A stretch of 64,000 nucleotides of DNA. Origin: Anaerolineaceae bacterium (GTDB taxonomy: Bacteria > Chloroflexota > Anaerolineae > Aggregatilineales > Phototrophicaceae). Positions 9,017 to 17,233 of this stretch are shown piece after piece. A program made the translations under genes and the position numbers. The notes under the pieces were generated by a model. The model had not been told where the DNA came from and made no database searches. It saw nothing but the letters and a program-made list of their open reading frames with translations. Location of the stretch: the NCBI GenBank assembly GCA_020634115.1, contig JACKCH010000013.1, forward strand, positions 1 to 64,000, written 5' to 3'. Each line of letters starts with the position of its first letter. Position 1 is the first letter of the stretch.

Positions 9017-9055
9017 CAAACACTAGAACCAGACAATCGTTCCTGATCCTGATGC

Positions 9056-10471
9056 CTACAGCCGCTCGAACCGCGCCTGGAAGAAGCGCAGATACTTTGG
9101 CTCGTAGACCATCTTCAGCCCGCGTGTGGACTCGCGTGCATCGTAAACCGCTTTCACCGACTCGGCCACGACATCCATGTGCGCCTGGGTGTACACCCGG
9201 CGCGGAATGGTCAGGCGGGTGAGTTCCAATGCTGGATAGCGGTGATCGCCGGTCTTGGGGTCACGCCCGGCGCTGACAATCCCACGCTCCATGCTGCGGA
9301 CGCCCGAATCCAGGTAAAGTTCCGCCGCGAACACCTGTGCCGGGAACTGATCCTGCGGCAGGTGCGGGTACATCTTTTTAGCGTCCACGAAAATCGCATG
9401 ACCACCGACTGGTTGCACGATGGGAACGCCCCAATCGGTGAGCAGATCGCCCAGGTAGCGCACCTGCCCGACCCGCGCCCGCACATGGTCATCCTGCACC
9501 GACTCGGTAATCCCAATCGCCAGGGCTTCCATGTCACGCCCGGCCATCCCCCCATACGTGTGCAGCCCTTCGTAGACCACGACCATGTTTCGTGCTAAAT
9601 CCGCGACATCTTCATTGTTCACGGCCAGCCAGCCGCCGATGTTCACAAGGTTGTCTTTTTTGGCGCTCATCCACGCGCCGTCGGTGTAGCCGCAAAATTC
9701 AAGCAGGATGGACGCGATAGACTGGTCGGCGTAGCCTTCCTCGCGCTCCTGGATGAAGAAGCAGTTTTCCACCATGCGGGTCGCGTCCAGGTAGATACGG
9801 ACGCCGTATTGATCGCACAGGTCACGCAGCGCGCGCACATTCGCCATACTCACCGGCTGCCCACCGGCCATGTTGACCGTCCCGGCCAGACTCACATACG
9901 CGATTTTCTCTGCGCCCTCACGTTTGATGAGGGCTTCCAGCTTATCCAGGTCTACATTCCCTTTGAAGGGGTGGGGACTGGCCGGGTCGTGCGCTTCGTC
10001 AATGATGACATCCACGAAGGTGCCGCCCGCGAGTTCCTGGTGCAGTCGAGTCGTCGTAAAGTACATATTGCCCGGCACGAACTGCCCTGGCTTGATGACG
10101 GCCTGACTGATGAGGTGTTCCGCGCCGCGTCCCTGGTGGGTGGGGATGATGAATTTGTAGCCGTAATAAGTCTGGATCGCCTCTTCCAGGTGGTAGTAGT
10201 TGCGGCTGCCAGCATAGGCTTCATCGCCCAGCATGATACCAGCCCATTGGCGGTCACTCATGGCGCTGGTGCCGCTGTCGGTCAGCAGGTCAATATACAC
10301 ATCTTCGGAGCGCAGCAAAAACGTGTTGAACCCGGCATCATTCAGGGCGCGTTCGCGGGCTTCCCGCGTAATCATCGTGATGGGTTCGACCATCTTGATT
10401 TTCCAGGGTTCAGCCCAGGAACGACGGCCTGCCTGCTGTCCCATAGTCTGCGGAATGTGATGTTCTGACAT
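9056..10471 (-). CDS. tpl: Tyrosine phenol-lyase (beta-tyrosinase)
   Basis: 471-residue PLP enzyme of the tryptophanase/TPL family, splitting L-tyrosine into phenol, pyruvate and ammonia. The protein aligns with Citrobacter freundii TPL at a constant offset of +15: Tyr71, Thr124, Lys257 (PLP Schiff base), Arg381 and Phe448 appear as Y86, T139, K272, R396 and F463. The segment GVRSMERGI carries the TPL-specific Arg, and RFFQARF ends the protein; tryptophanases differ at both sites. The extra 15 residues are N-terminal. It lies 16 bases downstream of a GH78 gene in the rhamnose cluster, an unusual neighbourhood for a tyrosine-degrading enzyme. Confidence 0.92.
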   Translation of the reverse strand: MSEHHIPQTMGQQAGRRSWAEPWKIKMVEPITMITREARERALNDAGFNTFLLRSEDVYIDLLTDSGTSAMSDRQWAGIMLGDEAYAGSRNYYHLEEAIQTYYGYKFIIPTHQGRGAEHLISQAVIKPGQFVPGNMYFTTTRLHQELAGGTFVDVIIDEAHDPASPHPFKGNVDLDKLEALIKREGAEKIAYVSLAGTVNMAGGQPVSMANVRALRDLCDQYGVRIYLDATRMVENCFFIQEREEGYADQSIASILLEFCGYTDGAWMSAKKDNLVNIGGWLAVNNEDVADLARNMVVVYEGLHTYGGMAGRDMEALAIGITESVQDDHVRARVGQVRYLGDLLTDWGVPIVQPVGGHAIFVDAKKMYPHLPQDQFPAQVFAAELYLDSGVRSMERGIVSAGRDPKTGDHRYPALELTRLTIPRRVYTQAHMDVVAESVKAVYDARESTRGLKMVYEPKYLRFFQARFERL

Positions 10472-10486
10472 TGTTGGAGTCCTTGT

Positions 10487-13045
10487 CTATATCTTTTCGT
10501 TAATATAGCTTGCCGTAATATGATATGTACCTGCTTCCAGCATCAGCGAGTCGCTAGTGGAGACAGGGCTGCCATTGACTGTAACGGATTTCCAGGGGGA
10601 TGGCTTAATTTTCGGCAGAATTACCAAACCCTCACTGCCCGCTGGAATAGTGACGGTGAGTTTGAACGAATCCGCTTCCACCCACCAGGCGACTTCCACT
10701 GCGCCGTGTGGAGTCGGCACTGTTCCTTTTGCCCAGGCTAAATCCACCGGATGGGGTGCAACCAATACACGAGCGAAACCGGGCGTCAGTGGCCGGACTC
10801 CCAGAATCTCCGCCGAGAGATCAAAGGTCGGCGTACCCGCCCAGGCATGGCATAGGCTGGTCAGCGGGATGATCTGCCACGACTCGCGGAAGGTGCGATC
10901 CCCCGCAGCGACCAGCGCCCCCCAGCGGCGCCGGATATTCTCCAGCATGACCGCGTGCTGTCCAGCCTGACACAGGGCGCGGTGTAGAAAGTGCATGTAG
11001 AAGGGCTGCGCCAGGACGACATGCTGCTCATCATCAAAATCAACCCGTTCGGCCTGAGCCGCTCCGAAGCGCGTCAGCACCAGCTGTTCGTCATCCAGGA
11101 TGGTCGCCAGAATGCGCGACCAACGCTCTGTTGGCGCTATGCCGAAAGCCATCACTGCCGCGTTGCTCTGCTGGCTGATTCGGCGGCTCTGCACGCCGTC
11201 CCGCCGGGCGTCCACATACACGCCGCGTTCGTCATCCCACACGTGACGGTTAATTGCTGCTGTCATGACTTCGCGCAGATGGGCAAAAAGCCGGGCGTCC
11301 TGCGCCGATTCGGCCAACTCCGCCATCCGCAGCGCCACACCCAGCGCGGCCACAAAATGCGCATTGAGAGCCGTCACCTGTCCTTTTTTATCCAGTTCAG
11401 CCCAGTCCACAAACACCCAATGCGGTACATCCGTCAACAGGTCGTCTTCGTTCAGGTGGCGCTCGAACCAGCCGATGGCCTTCACCACCGCCGTGTAAAG
11501 TTCATTCACGATGTCAAGGTCGCCGGTATAGTCCAGGTACGCGCCGATTGCCAGAATCCAGTACAGGCAGAAATCGGGGATATTGGTAAAGTGCAGGACC
11601 GAAAAATCGCCGGGTGCGACCATCATCGTCAGGCCGTCCGGCTGTTGCGACTGCGCGACCTGACGCAGCATCTTGGCCGCCAGATAGGGGTCGCCAAAGG
11701 CGACGTAATTGATGAGCGAATCCAGGTAAGCATCCAGCCATTGGCGCTGCTCCCGTGACGGGCAGTCCACATAACCATCGAGCATACAGTGATGCAGCGT
11801 CGTCACACCTGCCTGCCAGATGCGGTTGAGTAGGTCGTCCGAGCAGGTGAATTGACCGGTATGCTCCACCGGGTAGGCCGTAAAATTCAGCCGGATGGCA
11901 TGGACTGTCAGCGGACTCTCACAGTGGCGGACAGTCATCTGCAAATAGCGGAAGCCGCTCAACTCAAAGGCTTCCCAGGTCTGCCGCCCTTCGCGCAGGA
12001 TGACCCGATGCGCGGCGTACACGTCAAAACCGGGGATTCCCTGGTGCATGTGAACCCGGCCATCGTCATGCAGCCGTTCACTGTAGGTGAAATCCACGAT
12101 TGTTCCTGCCGGGCCATCCAGGTCGAACCGCACGCGCCCCGGCTGCGTCAGCCCGAAATCCAGTATCAGGCTGACACTGTGGGTGTCGGTTGTCGTGATG
12201 ACTGTCACGCCACTATCGGTGGCGAGGTTTTCCGCGCCGTCAACCCGGCAGTGATGCAGGTCGGCCAGCGTCTCGTGTGCAAACAGGCTGGCGATGTCGA
12301 TGGCGGGAGGGGCGTTCTGGACTTCGGCTACCCGCACCACCGCTTCCGCCCAACGGGGGCTTTCGGCCAGACGCGGGATGTCGCTGGGAATCAGCACCGG
12401 GAACGGTATCACGTCCCCGGCATAGTTCCGGCCCGGTATACGCAGGATTTCCGGCTCATCCCAGTCCGAATCGTTAAAATCAACGGTGTGCCAGCTCTGT
12501 GGCGCGTGCCGTGCGTCATAAATTTCGATAAATCCCAGGCTGCCGGATGGCACATTTCGCTCCCAGGAGTCTGACTCCCGATAGCGCCAGCCTTGCCCGG
12601 TATCCAAGTGAATCGAATGCCCGCTGTCGTTGGTGACATCCCCTTGCAGGAAGAAGCCGCCGCAGCCGAAAGCCCGCGCCTGCTCCCAGTCTGGGAGTTC
12701 ATACCAGGCCGTATGGAGTCCGTAGCTGTGCGCCAGCGCTGCGATCACGTTACGACCCGGACGCAGATAGGGTGTCAGGTCGTATTCATCCACGTACTGC
12801 CAGGCCGGACTGCAACGGGCTGGGCCGCGCCCGACCAACTGACCATTCACATAGAGTTGGTAACGGCCATCAGCTGAAACCGCCGCTGATGCGCTAGTCA
12901 CAGTTTCCACGATGTCAAACGTCCGGCGGAAGTAGACATAGCGATTGCTTTCGGCTGCGATCAACGGTCTGGCTGTGTTGAAGGGGACTTCTCCCAGGCC
13001 GCGCTGCCGCCAGACCCATTCCGCCCGCCGCTCGAATTTACGCAT
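10487..13045 (-). CDS. Alpha-L-rhamnosidase-like glycoside hydrolase (GH78), paralogue 1
   Basis: 852-residue multidomain protein: N-terminal beta-sandwich with the SADGRYQLYVNGQLVGRGPAR motif (about 60-80), further beta domains, an (alpha/alpha)6 catalytic domain from about 390 to 750, and a C-terminal beta-sandwich. The catalytic segment VDCPSREQRQWLDAY holds D427 and E432; ESWQIIPLTSLCHAW holds the probable second acid. Compared with the paralogue it lacks one Gly, so the third acid (D438) is at +11 instead of +12 from D427. No signal peptide is seen, so it should act in the cytoplasm on imported oligosaccharides. The ATG at 13045 is preferred (AGGA 8 bases before) over a TTG five codons upstream; it overlaps the upstream stop in ATGCGTAA. 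Confidence 0.88.
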   Translation of the reverse strand: MRKFERRAEWVWRQRGLGEVPFNTARPLIAAESNRYVYFRRTFDIVETVTSASAAVSADGRYQLYVNGQLVGRGPARCSPAWQYVDEYDLTPYLRPGRNVIAALAHSYGLHTAWYELPDWEQARAFGCGGFFLQGDVTNDSGHSIHLDTGQGWRYRESDSWERNVPSGSLGFIEIYDARHAPQSWHTVDFNDSDWDEPEILRIPGRNYAGDVIPFPVLIPSDIPRLAESPRWAEAVVRVAEVQNAPPAIDIASLFAHETLADLHHCRVDGAENLATDSGVTVITTTDTHSVSLILDFGLTQPGRVRFDLDGPAGTIVDFTYSERLHDDGRVHMHQGIPGFDVYAAHRVILREGRQTWEAFELSGFRYLQMTVRHCESPLTVHAIRLNFTAYPVEHTGQFTCSDDLLNRIWQAGVTTLHHCMLDGYVDCPSREQRQWLDAYLDSLINYVAFGDPYLAAKMLRQVAQSQQPDGLTMMVAPGDFSVLHFTNIPDFCLYWILAIGAYLDYTGDLDIVNELYTAVVKAIGWFERHLNEDDLLTDVPHWVFVDWAELDKKGQVTALNAHFVAALGVALRMAELAESAQDARLFAHLREVMTAAINRHVWDDERGVYVDARRDGVQSRRISQQSNAAVMAFGIAPTERWSRILATILDDEQLVLTRFGAAQAERVDFDDEQHVVLAQPFYMHFLHRALCQAGQHAVMLENIRRRWGALVAAGDRTFRESWQIIPLTSLCHAWAGTPTFDLSAEILGVRPLTPGFARVLVAPHPVDLAWAKGTVPTPHGAVEVAWWVEADSFKLTVTIPAGSEGLVILPKIKPSPWKSVTVNGSPVSTSDSLMLEAGTYHITASYINEKI

Positions 13046-15515
13046 GATTTGCGTCCTCAATACAAAATTCGTGGGTGCCGGGGGCAGCCGTCGTCACCGG
13101 GAGTCCCGCCAGTGCGACTTCGGCCTCGGTGTCTTCCGGTACGGTCAGCGTCAGCGTGAATGCTCCATCGGCGATTCGCCAGTCAACCGCAATCGCGCCG
13201 TGCGGCGTCGGGAATGTCCCCCGCGCCCAGGTCAACCCGGCGGGCTGTGGCGCAACCCGAAAACGGGTAAAACCGGGCGTGAGCGGGGTGATGCCCAGTA
13301 CTTCAGTAGACAGGTCAAAGGTCGGGGTGGCTGACCAGCCGTGACACAGACTGGTTAGCTCGCTGATCTGCCAGGTTTCGGGGAAAGTGTCGTCACCGGC
13401 GGCCACCAGCGCCCCCCAGCGCCGCCGGATGTGATCGAGCAGGGCAGTCACCCGCCCGGCTTGCGCTAATGCCCGGTGGAGGTGATGCCCGTAGAAGGGC
13501 TGCGCCATCACGATTTGTTGTTCCTCATTGAACGGGACTAAATCGGGGATTTCTTCCCCGGTGCGCGTCAGTACCAACCGCGACTCATCCATAATTGCAT
13601 CGAGCATACGCGGCCAGCGTTCTACTGGCGCGACACCGAAGGCGATTGCCGCTGCATTCGCCTGCTGGCTGACCCGGCGGCTGCCCCGCGCATCCACATA
13701 CACGCCGCGCACCTCGTCCCACAACATATGGTTAATCCCCGCCGTAACCTGTGCCGCCAACGCCTCATAACGAGCGGCCTCGTGTTCCTGGTCAGCCAAC
13801 CGAGAAACCTGCGCGGCGGCCACCAGCGCGGCGACGAATTGCGCGTTCAGGGCGGTGACTTGCCCGTTTTTATCGAGTTCCGCCCAATCCACAAAGACCC
13901 AATGCGGGACATCCGTCAGCAGTCCGTCGGGGTTCAGGAAGCGTTCAAACCAGCCCACCGCCCGGAAAATCACCGGGAACATCTCCCGCGCCAGGGCGGT
14001 ATCTCCCGTGAACTGGATGTAGCGTTCCAGCGTCATGATCCAGTACAGGGTGAAATCCGGGATATTCAGGAACTGAAGGCGGGCGAAATCGCCGGGGGCG
14101 CACATCATCACCAGGCCGTCCGTCAGTTGCGAGGCCGCGATCTGCCGCAGCAGGCGGGCCGCCAAATCAGCATCCCCGAAAGCGGCGTAATTCACCTGCG
14201 TTTGCACATAAGCATCGCCCATGTATTGGCGCTGCTCCCGCGAGGGGCAGTCCACATAGGCATCGTGCATACACAGCCGGACGGTGTTCGCTCCCACCTG
14301 CCAGACCCGGTTGAGCAGTTCGTCCGAACAGGCAAATTGGCCGTGTGCTTCCACCGGGTAGCCGGTCTGGTTGACTTCGACGGCGTGCAACGACAGCGGG
14401 CGCTCACAGTGACGCAGCGTGATCTGGGCATAGCGGAAACCCGCCCACTCGAACGCCTCCCACGTCTGATACCCGGCCCGCAGCGTGACCCGGTGCGCCT
14501 GGGGCGTGTCGAAGTTCGGAATCCCCTGGTGAATTAGCACCCGGCCATCCTCACGCAGTCGTTCGCTGTGGGTGAAGTCCAGCACCGCACCGTCGGGGGC
14601 ATCTACCGTGAAGCGCAGTCGCCCGGTGACGATGCGTCCAAAGTCCAGCACCAGCGACACACTGCGCCCCGGAATAGTGGTGATAGTCAGCGGAAATGCA
14701 TTTCCGACTACGGAACAGGCCGATAGCGCCGCCAGCGGTTCATGATCGAACAGGGTTGCAATATTGCCCGCCGGGGGTGCGTCGGTGACTTCAGCGATTC
14801 GCAGGATGGATTCGCAGGATGCCAGGGACTCGCGAAGCGGTGGAATATCACGAAGAACCATCATTGGAAATGGCACAATATCAGCGGCGAACTGACGGCC
14901 CGGCACACGCAGCACTTCCGCTGTGTCCCAGCCAGAGTCATCAAAATCAATCGTGTTCCAGCCCACCGGCTCACGGCGGGCATCGTACCGCTCAGTAAAG
15001 CCTACGCTGCCGGATGGAACATCCCGCTCCCAGGCAGGCGATTCCAGGCAGCGCCACGTCTCGCCGGTATCCAGCAGGAAGGGGATTCCGCTGGCAAAGG
15101 TGATCGCGCCTTCCAGGAAAAATCCGCCACAGCCAAACGCCAGACTATGTTCCCAGCCCGGCAGTTCGTACCAGGCCGTCAGCTTGTCATAGCTGTGTGC
15201 TAGCGCCGCGATCACGTTGTTTCCGGGCTGTAGATAGGGCAGCAGATCATACGGGTCGGCCTGCTGCTGCGCCGGGTGGCAGCGGGCCGGGCCGCGCCCC
15301 ACCAAATGTCCGTTTACATAGAGCTGGTAGCGACCATCGGCGGAGACCAGCGCGGATGCGGTTTGGGGAGTCGGTTCCAGCGTAAAGGCGCGGCGGAAGT
15401 ACACATACCGGTTCTGTTCATCTGCCGCCGACAAGCCGGGTACGCCGAATGGAATCGCATGGACTCCGCGCTGCCGCCAGACCCATTCCGCCCGGCGCTG
15501 CCAATAGGGTGTCAT
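13038..15515 (-). CDS. Alpha-L-rhamnosidase-like glycoside hydrolase (GH78), paralogue 2
   Basis: 825-residue paralogue of the next gene, similar over its whole length with the same domain order. The catalytic loop VDCPSREQRQYMGDAY keeps the spacing described for Bacillus GH78 RhaB: D422, E427 (+5) and D434 (+12). A Glu in DTFPETWQI and SLCHGWS in the C-terminal part match the other active-site elements. No signal peptide. It releases L-rhamnose from alpha-rhamnosides. The last codons and TAA overlap the first codons of paralogue 1 by 8 bases, indicating translational coupling and recent tandem duplication with divergence. Confidence 0.9.
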   Translation of the reverse strand: MTPYWQRRAEWVWRQRGVHAIPFGVPGLSAADEQNRYVYFRRAFTLEPTPQTASALVSADGRYQLYVNGHLVGRGPARCHPAQQQADPYDLLPYLQPGNNVIAALAHSYDKLTAWYELPGWEHSLAFGCGGFFLEGAITFASGIPFLLDTGETWRCLESPAWERDVPSGSVGFTERYDARREPVGWNTIDFDDSGWDTAEVLRVPGRQFAADIVPFPMMVLRDIPPLRESLASCESILRIAEVTDAPPAGNIATLFDHEPLAALSACSVVGNAFPLTITTIPGRSVSLVLDFGRIVTGRLRFTVDAPDGAVLDFTHSERLREDGRVLIHQGIPNFDTPQAHRVTLRAGYQTWEAFEWAGFRYAQITLRHCERPLSLHAVEVNQTGYPVEAHGQFACSDELLNRVWQVGANTVRLCMHDAYVDCPSREQRQYMGDAYVQTQVNYAAFGDADLAARLLRQIAASQLTDGLVMMCAPGDFARLQFLNIPDFTLYWIMTLERYIQFTGDTALAREMFPVIFRAVGWFERFLNPDGLLTDVPHWVFVDWAELDKNGQVTALNAQFVAALVAAAQVSRLADQEHEAARYEALAAQVTAGINHMLWDEVRGVYVDARGSRRVSQQANAAAIAFGVAPVERWPRMLDAIMDESRLVLTRTGEEIPDLVPFNEEQQIVMAQPFYGHHLHRALAQAGRVTALLDHIRRRWGALVAAGDDTFPETWQISELTSLCHGWSATPTFDLSTEVLGITPLTPGFTRFRVAPQPAGLTWARGTFPTPHGAIAVDWRIADGAFTLTLTVPEDTEAEVALAGLPVTTAAPGTHEFCIEDANHA

Positions 15516-15559
15516 GTCTTACAATATCCTTGCCGTTTTTTTCGTGGGAGTCAGGGTTG

Positions 15560-16378
15560 TCACTCCCCGTCTGCTGACTGCGTGGCGTCCAGGAATTGCC
15601 CATAAATTTCGCCGACCACCTGCGGGCGCATGAATAAATCAACCAGCGCAGGCAGCATTTCCAAACGCGAATCTGGTATGGTCGCCGCATAACGCTGCGC
15701 CAGCTCCAGCGGATGCAGCGGGTCATTCTCCCAGGCGATGATGCAGGTCGGGCAAGTGATGAATTTGAGTAACTCCAGGTCAGGCAGCAGTTTCCACAGC
15801 ATGACCGCTTCACAGGCCGTCGCAAAACTGGCGGGGTCATGCGCCCCGTGCATCCGGGCGACAGCATCAATCACCGGCTGCGGCCAGCCCAGTTCGTCCC
15901 GTTGGCGCGTGGCACTGGCGGCCAGATAAGCCTCTTTGCCCAGCGCCAGCATAGAGCGTCCCATTTCCGCTACGCCTGCCGCTTCGGTATTGACCGTATC
16001 GCCAAAGGCCGGGGCGGTCAGCAGTAGTTTCTTCACTCGTTCGGGATGGCGCAGCGTGAACATTACGGTGGTGGCCGAACCCATTGACTCGCCGCCGACG
16101 ATAGCCGTATCTACATCCAGCGCGTCCAGAACCGCCGTCATATCTTCCGCCATTCGTATTGGATGGTACAGCGCTGGATCGGTGACGGGAGTCGAGTCAC
16201 AATGCCCCCGCTGGTCATATATAATAATGCGGTAACGATCCGCCAGCGGCGCGAACTGCGCCCGCGTGATGTGTCGGTTGCCGGTTAGCCCGTGCGCGAA
16301 AATCAGGGCCGGGCCGCTGCCGAATGTCTCGACGGCCAGTGTCAGACCGTCGGATGGAACATACAGGACTTCACTCAT
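15560..16378 (-). CDS. Alpha/beta-hydrolase fold protein lacking an obvious catalytic His
   Basis: 272-residue alpha/beta hydrolase. Oxyanion segment FAHGLTG at 28-34, nucleophile elbow GGESMGS with S98, and a candidate acid in IIAWENDPLHP near 220. The usual C-terminal GH motif is absent: the place reads EMLPALVDLFMRP and no His follows the HPLE segment. It may be a non-hydrolytic member, or use another His. Its ATG shares the A of the preceding gene's TGA stop (sequence TGATG), so the two are translationally coupled. In a rhamnoside pathway an esterase acting on acylated sugars would fit, but nothing in the sequence proves it. Confidence 0.8.
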   Translation of the reverse strand: MSEVLYVPSDGLTLAVETFGSGPALIFAHGLTGNRHITRAQFAPLADRYRIIIYDQRGHCDSTPVTDPALYHPIRMAEDMTAVLDALDVDTAIVGGESMGSATTVMFTLRHPERVKKLLLTAPAFGDTVNTEAAGVAEMGRSMLALGKEAYLAASATRQRDELGWPQPVIDAVARMHGAHDPASFATACEAVMLWKLLPDLELLKFITCPTCIIAWENDPLHPLELAQRYAATIPDSRLEMLPALVDLFMRPQVVGEIYGQFLDATQSADGE

Positions 16379-17151
16379 CAGAACTTTCCTTCAGCGTTAG
16401 CGCCATCTTGCAGCATCTGTCGGCGATAATGTTCATCCGGGCGGGTATGGATGCGCCCCGCCGCTTCGGGACTCAGGAAGTGCGGCCCACCCAGGGCAAA
16501 CGTTCCCAACAGAATGCGGGCGGTTTTGACCATCATCGCGGTAATCTGTTCTACGTCCTGCGCCGTTTTTCCCAATGCCACCAGGCCGTGATTCTGCATC
16601 AGAATGACGCGGGGTGGTTCGCCGTACTCCTGGGTATGCCGGGCGATTCCCTGGCGGACGGCGCGGGCCAGCGGCAGGCCGGGGTCAATATACGGAATGT
16701 ACAGCGGCGCCGGGCCACATACGACGATTTCATCCGGGAAAAGCCGCCCGGCCAGTGCCGCTTCAACCAGGTTGGAACACAGCACAGCATTGACGGCGGT
16801 TGGGTGGGTATGCCCGACAAAATGAGCGCCCCCTTCCCGGAGAGCGACGGCGTGCAGTGGCGTTTCCACCGATGGCCGTCCTTTGCCCTGGATAACCGCG
16901 CTCATCAGCCGGTCTCGTACCTCAGTATCGCTCAGGTCTTCATCCAGGACGGCCAGCATATCCCCCGCACGTACCTGCACAAAGCCATCGGATGTAATGC
17001 CATTTAAGGATGCACCGCTGGCTTTGACCCAGAAACTATCCGAATCCACCCGCGCCGAGGTATTCCCTTCGCCCAGGATGACATAATCGTTGGCCGGGTC
17101 GCCCAGGTTGCGGGAGAGTGTCAGGAGTTGTGCCAGGAGATCAGTCATCAT
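16378..17151 (-). CDS. Class II aldolase/adducin family protein
   Basis: 257-residue class II aldolase of the fuculose/rhamnulose-phosphate aldolase superfamily. GEGNTSARVD at 27-36 and KASGASL form the phosphate and substrate site, E96 in SVETPLH is the likely catalytic Glu, and zinc ligands are H114 and H116 (VGHTHPT) plus the His in MQNHGLV. It lies 82 bases after the bifunctional aldolase/dehydrogenase and is coupled to the alpha/beta hydrolase. Having a second aldolase suggests use of another deoxy-sugar phosphate or a different stereoisomer. Two adjacent ATG codons make the start uncertain by one residue. Confidence 0.87.
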   Translation of the reverse strand: MMTDLLAQLLTLSRNLGDPANDYVILGEGNTSARVDSDSFWVKASGASLNGITSDGFVQVRAGDMLAVLDEDLSDTEVRDRLMSAVIQGKGRPSVETPLHAVALREGGAHFVGHTHPTAVNAVLCSNLVEAALAGRLFPDEIVVCGPAPLYIPYIDPGLPLARAVRQGIARHTQEYGEPPRVILMQNHGLVALGKTAQDVEQITAMMVKTARILLGTFALGGPHFLSPEAAGRIHTRPDEHYRRQMLQDGANAEGKF

Positions 17152-17233
17152 CAGCCTGCCGTGTTGGTGTGATTGAATATGGGCGTGGGGGATTGCGCCC
17201 CCACGCCTTTCAGAGAGACTGGAAACCGGGACA

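Larger units (their letters stand above)
8718..9055. other. Gene-free gap with palindromic repeats
   Basis: This 338-base stretch between the SDR and tyrosine phenol-lyase genes holds no supported gene. It contains a composite GTAGGG/CCCTAC palindrome (8844-8907), a separate 13-bp perfect palindrome (8989-9016), and a partial copy beginning AGGTAGGGGCATGA near 8785. The repeats split the rhamnose cluster into two halves. Confidence 0.7.

Noticed and set aside
8820..9026. 68-codon plus-strand frame
   Set aside because: It runs across the palindromic repeats and has no ribosome-binding site.
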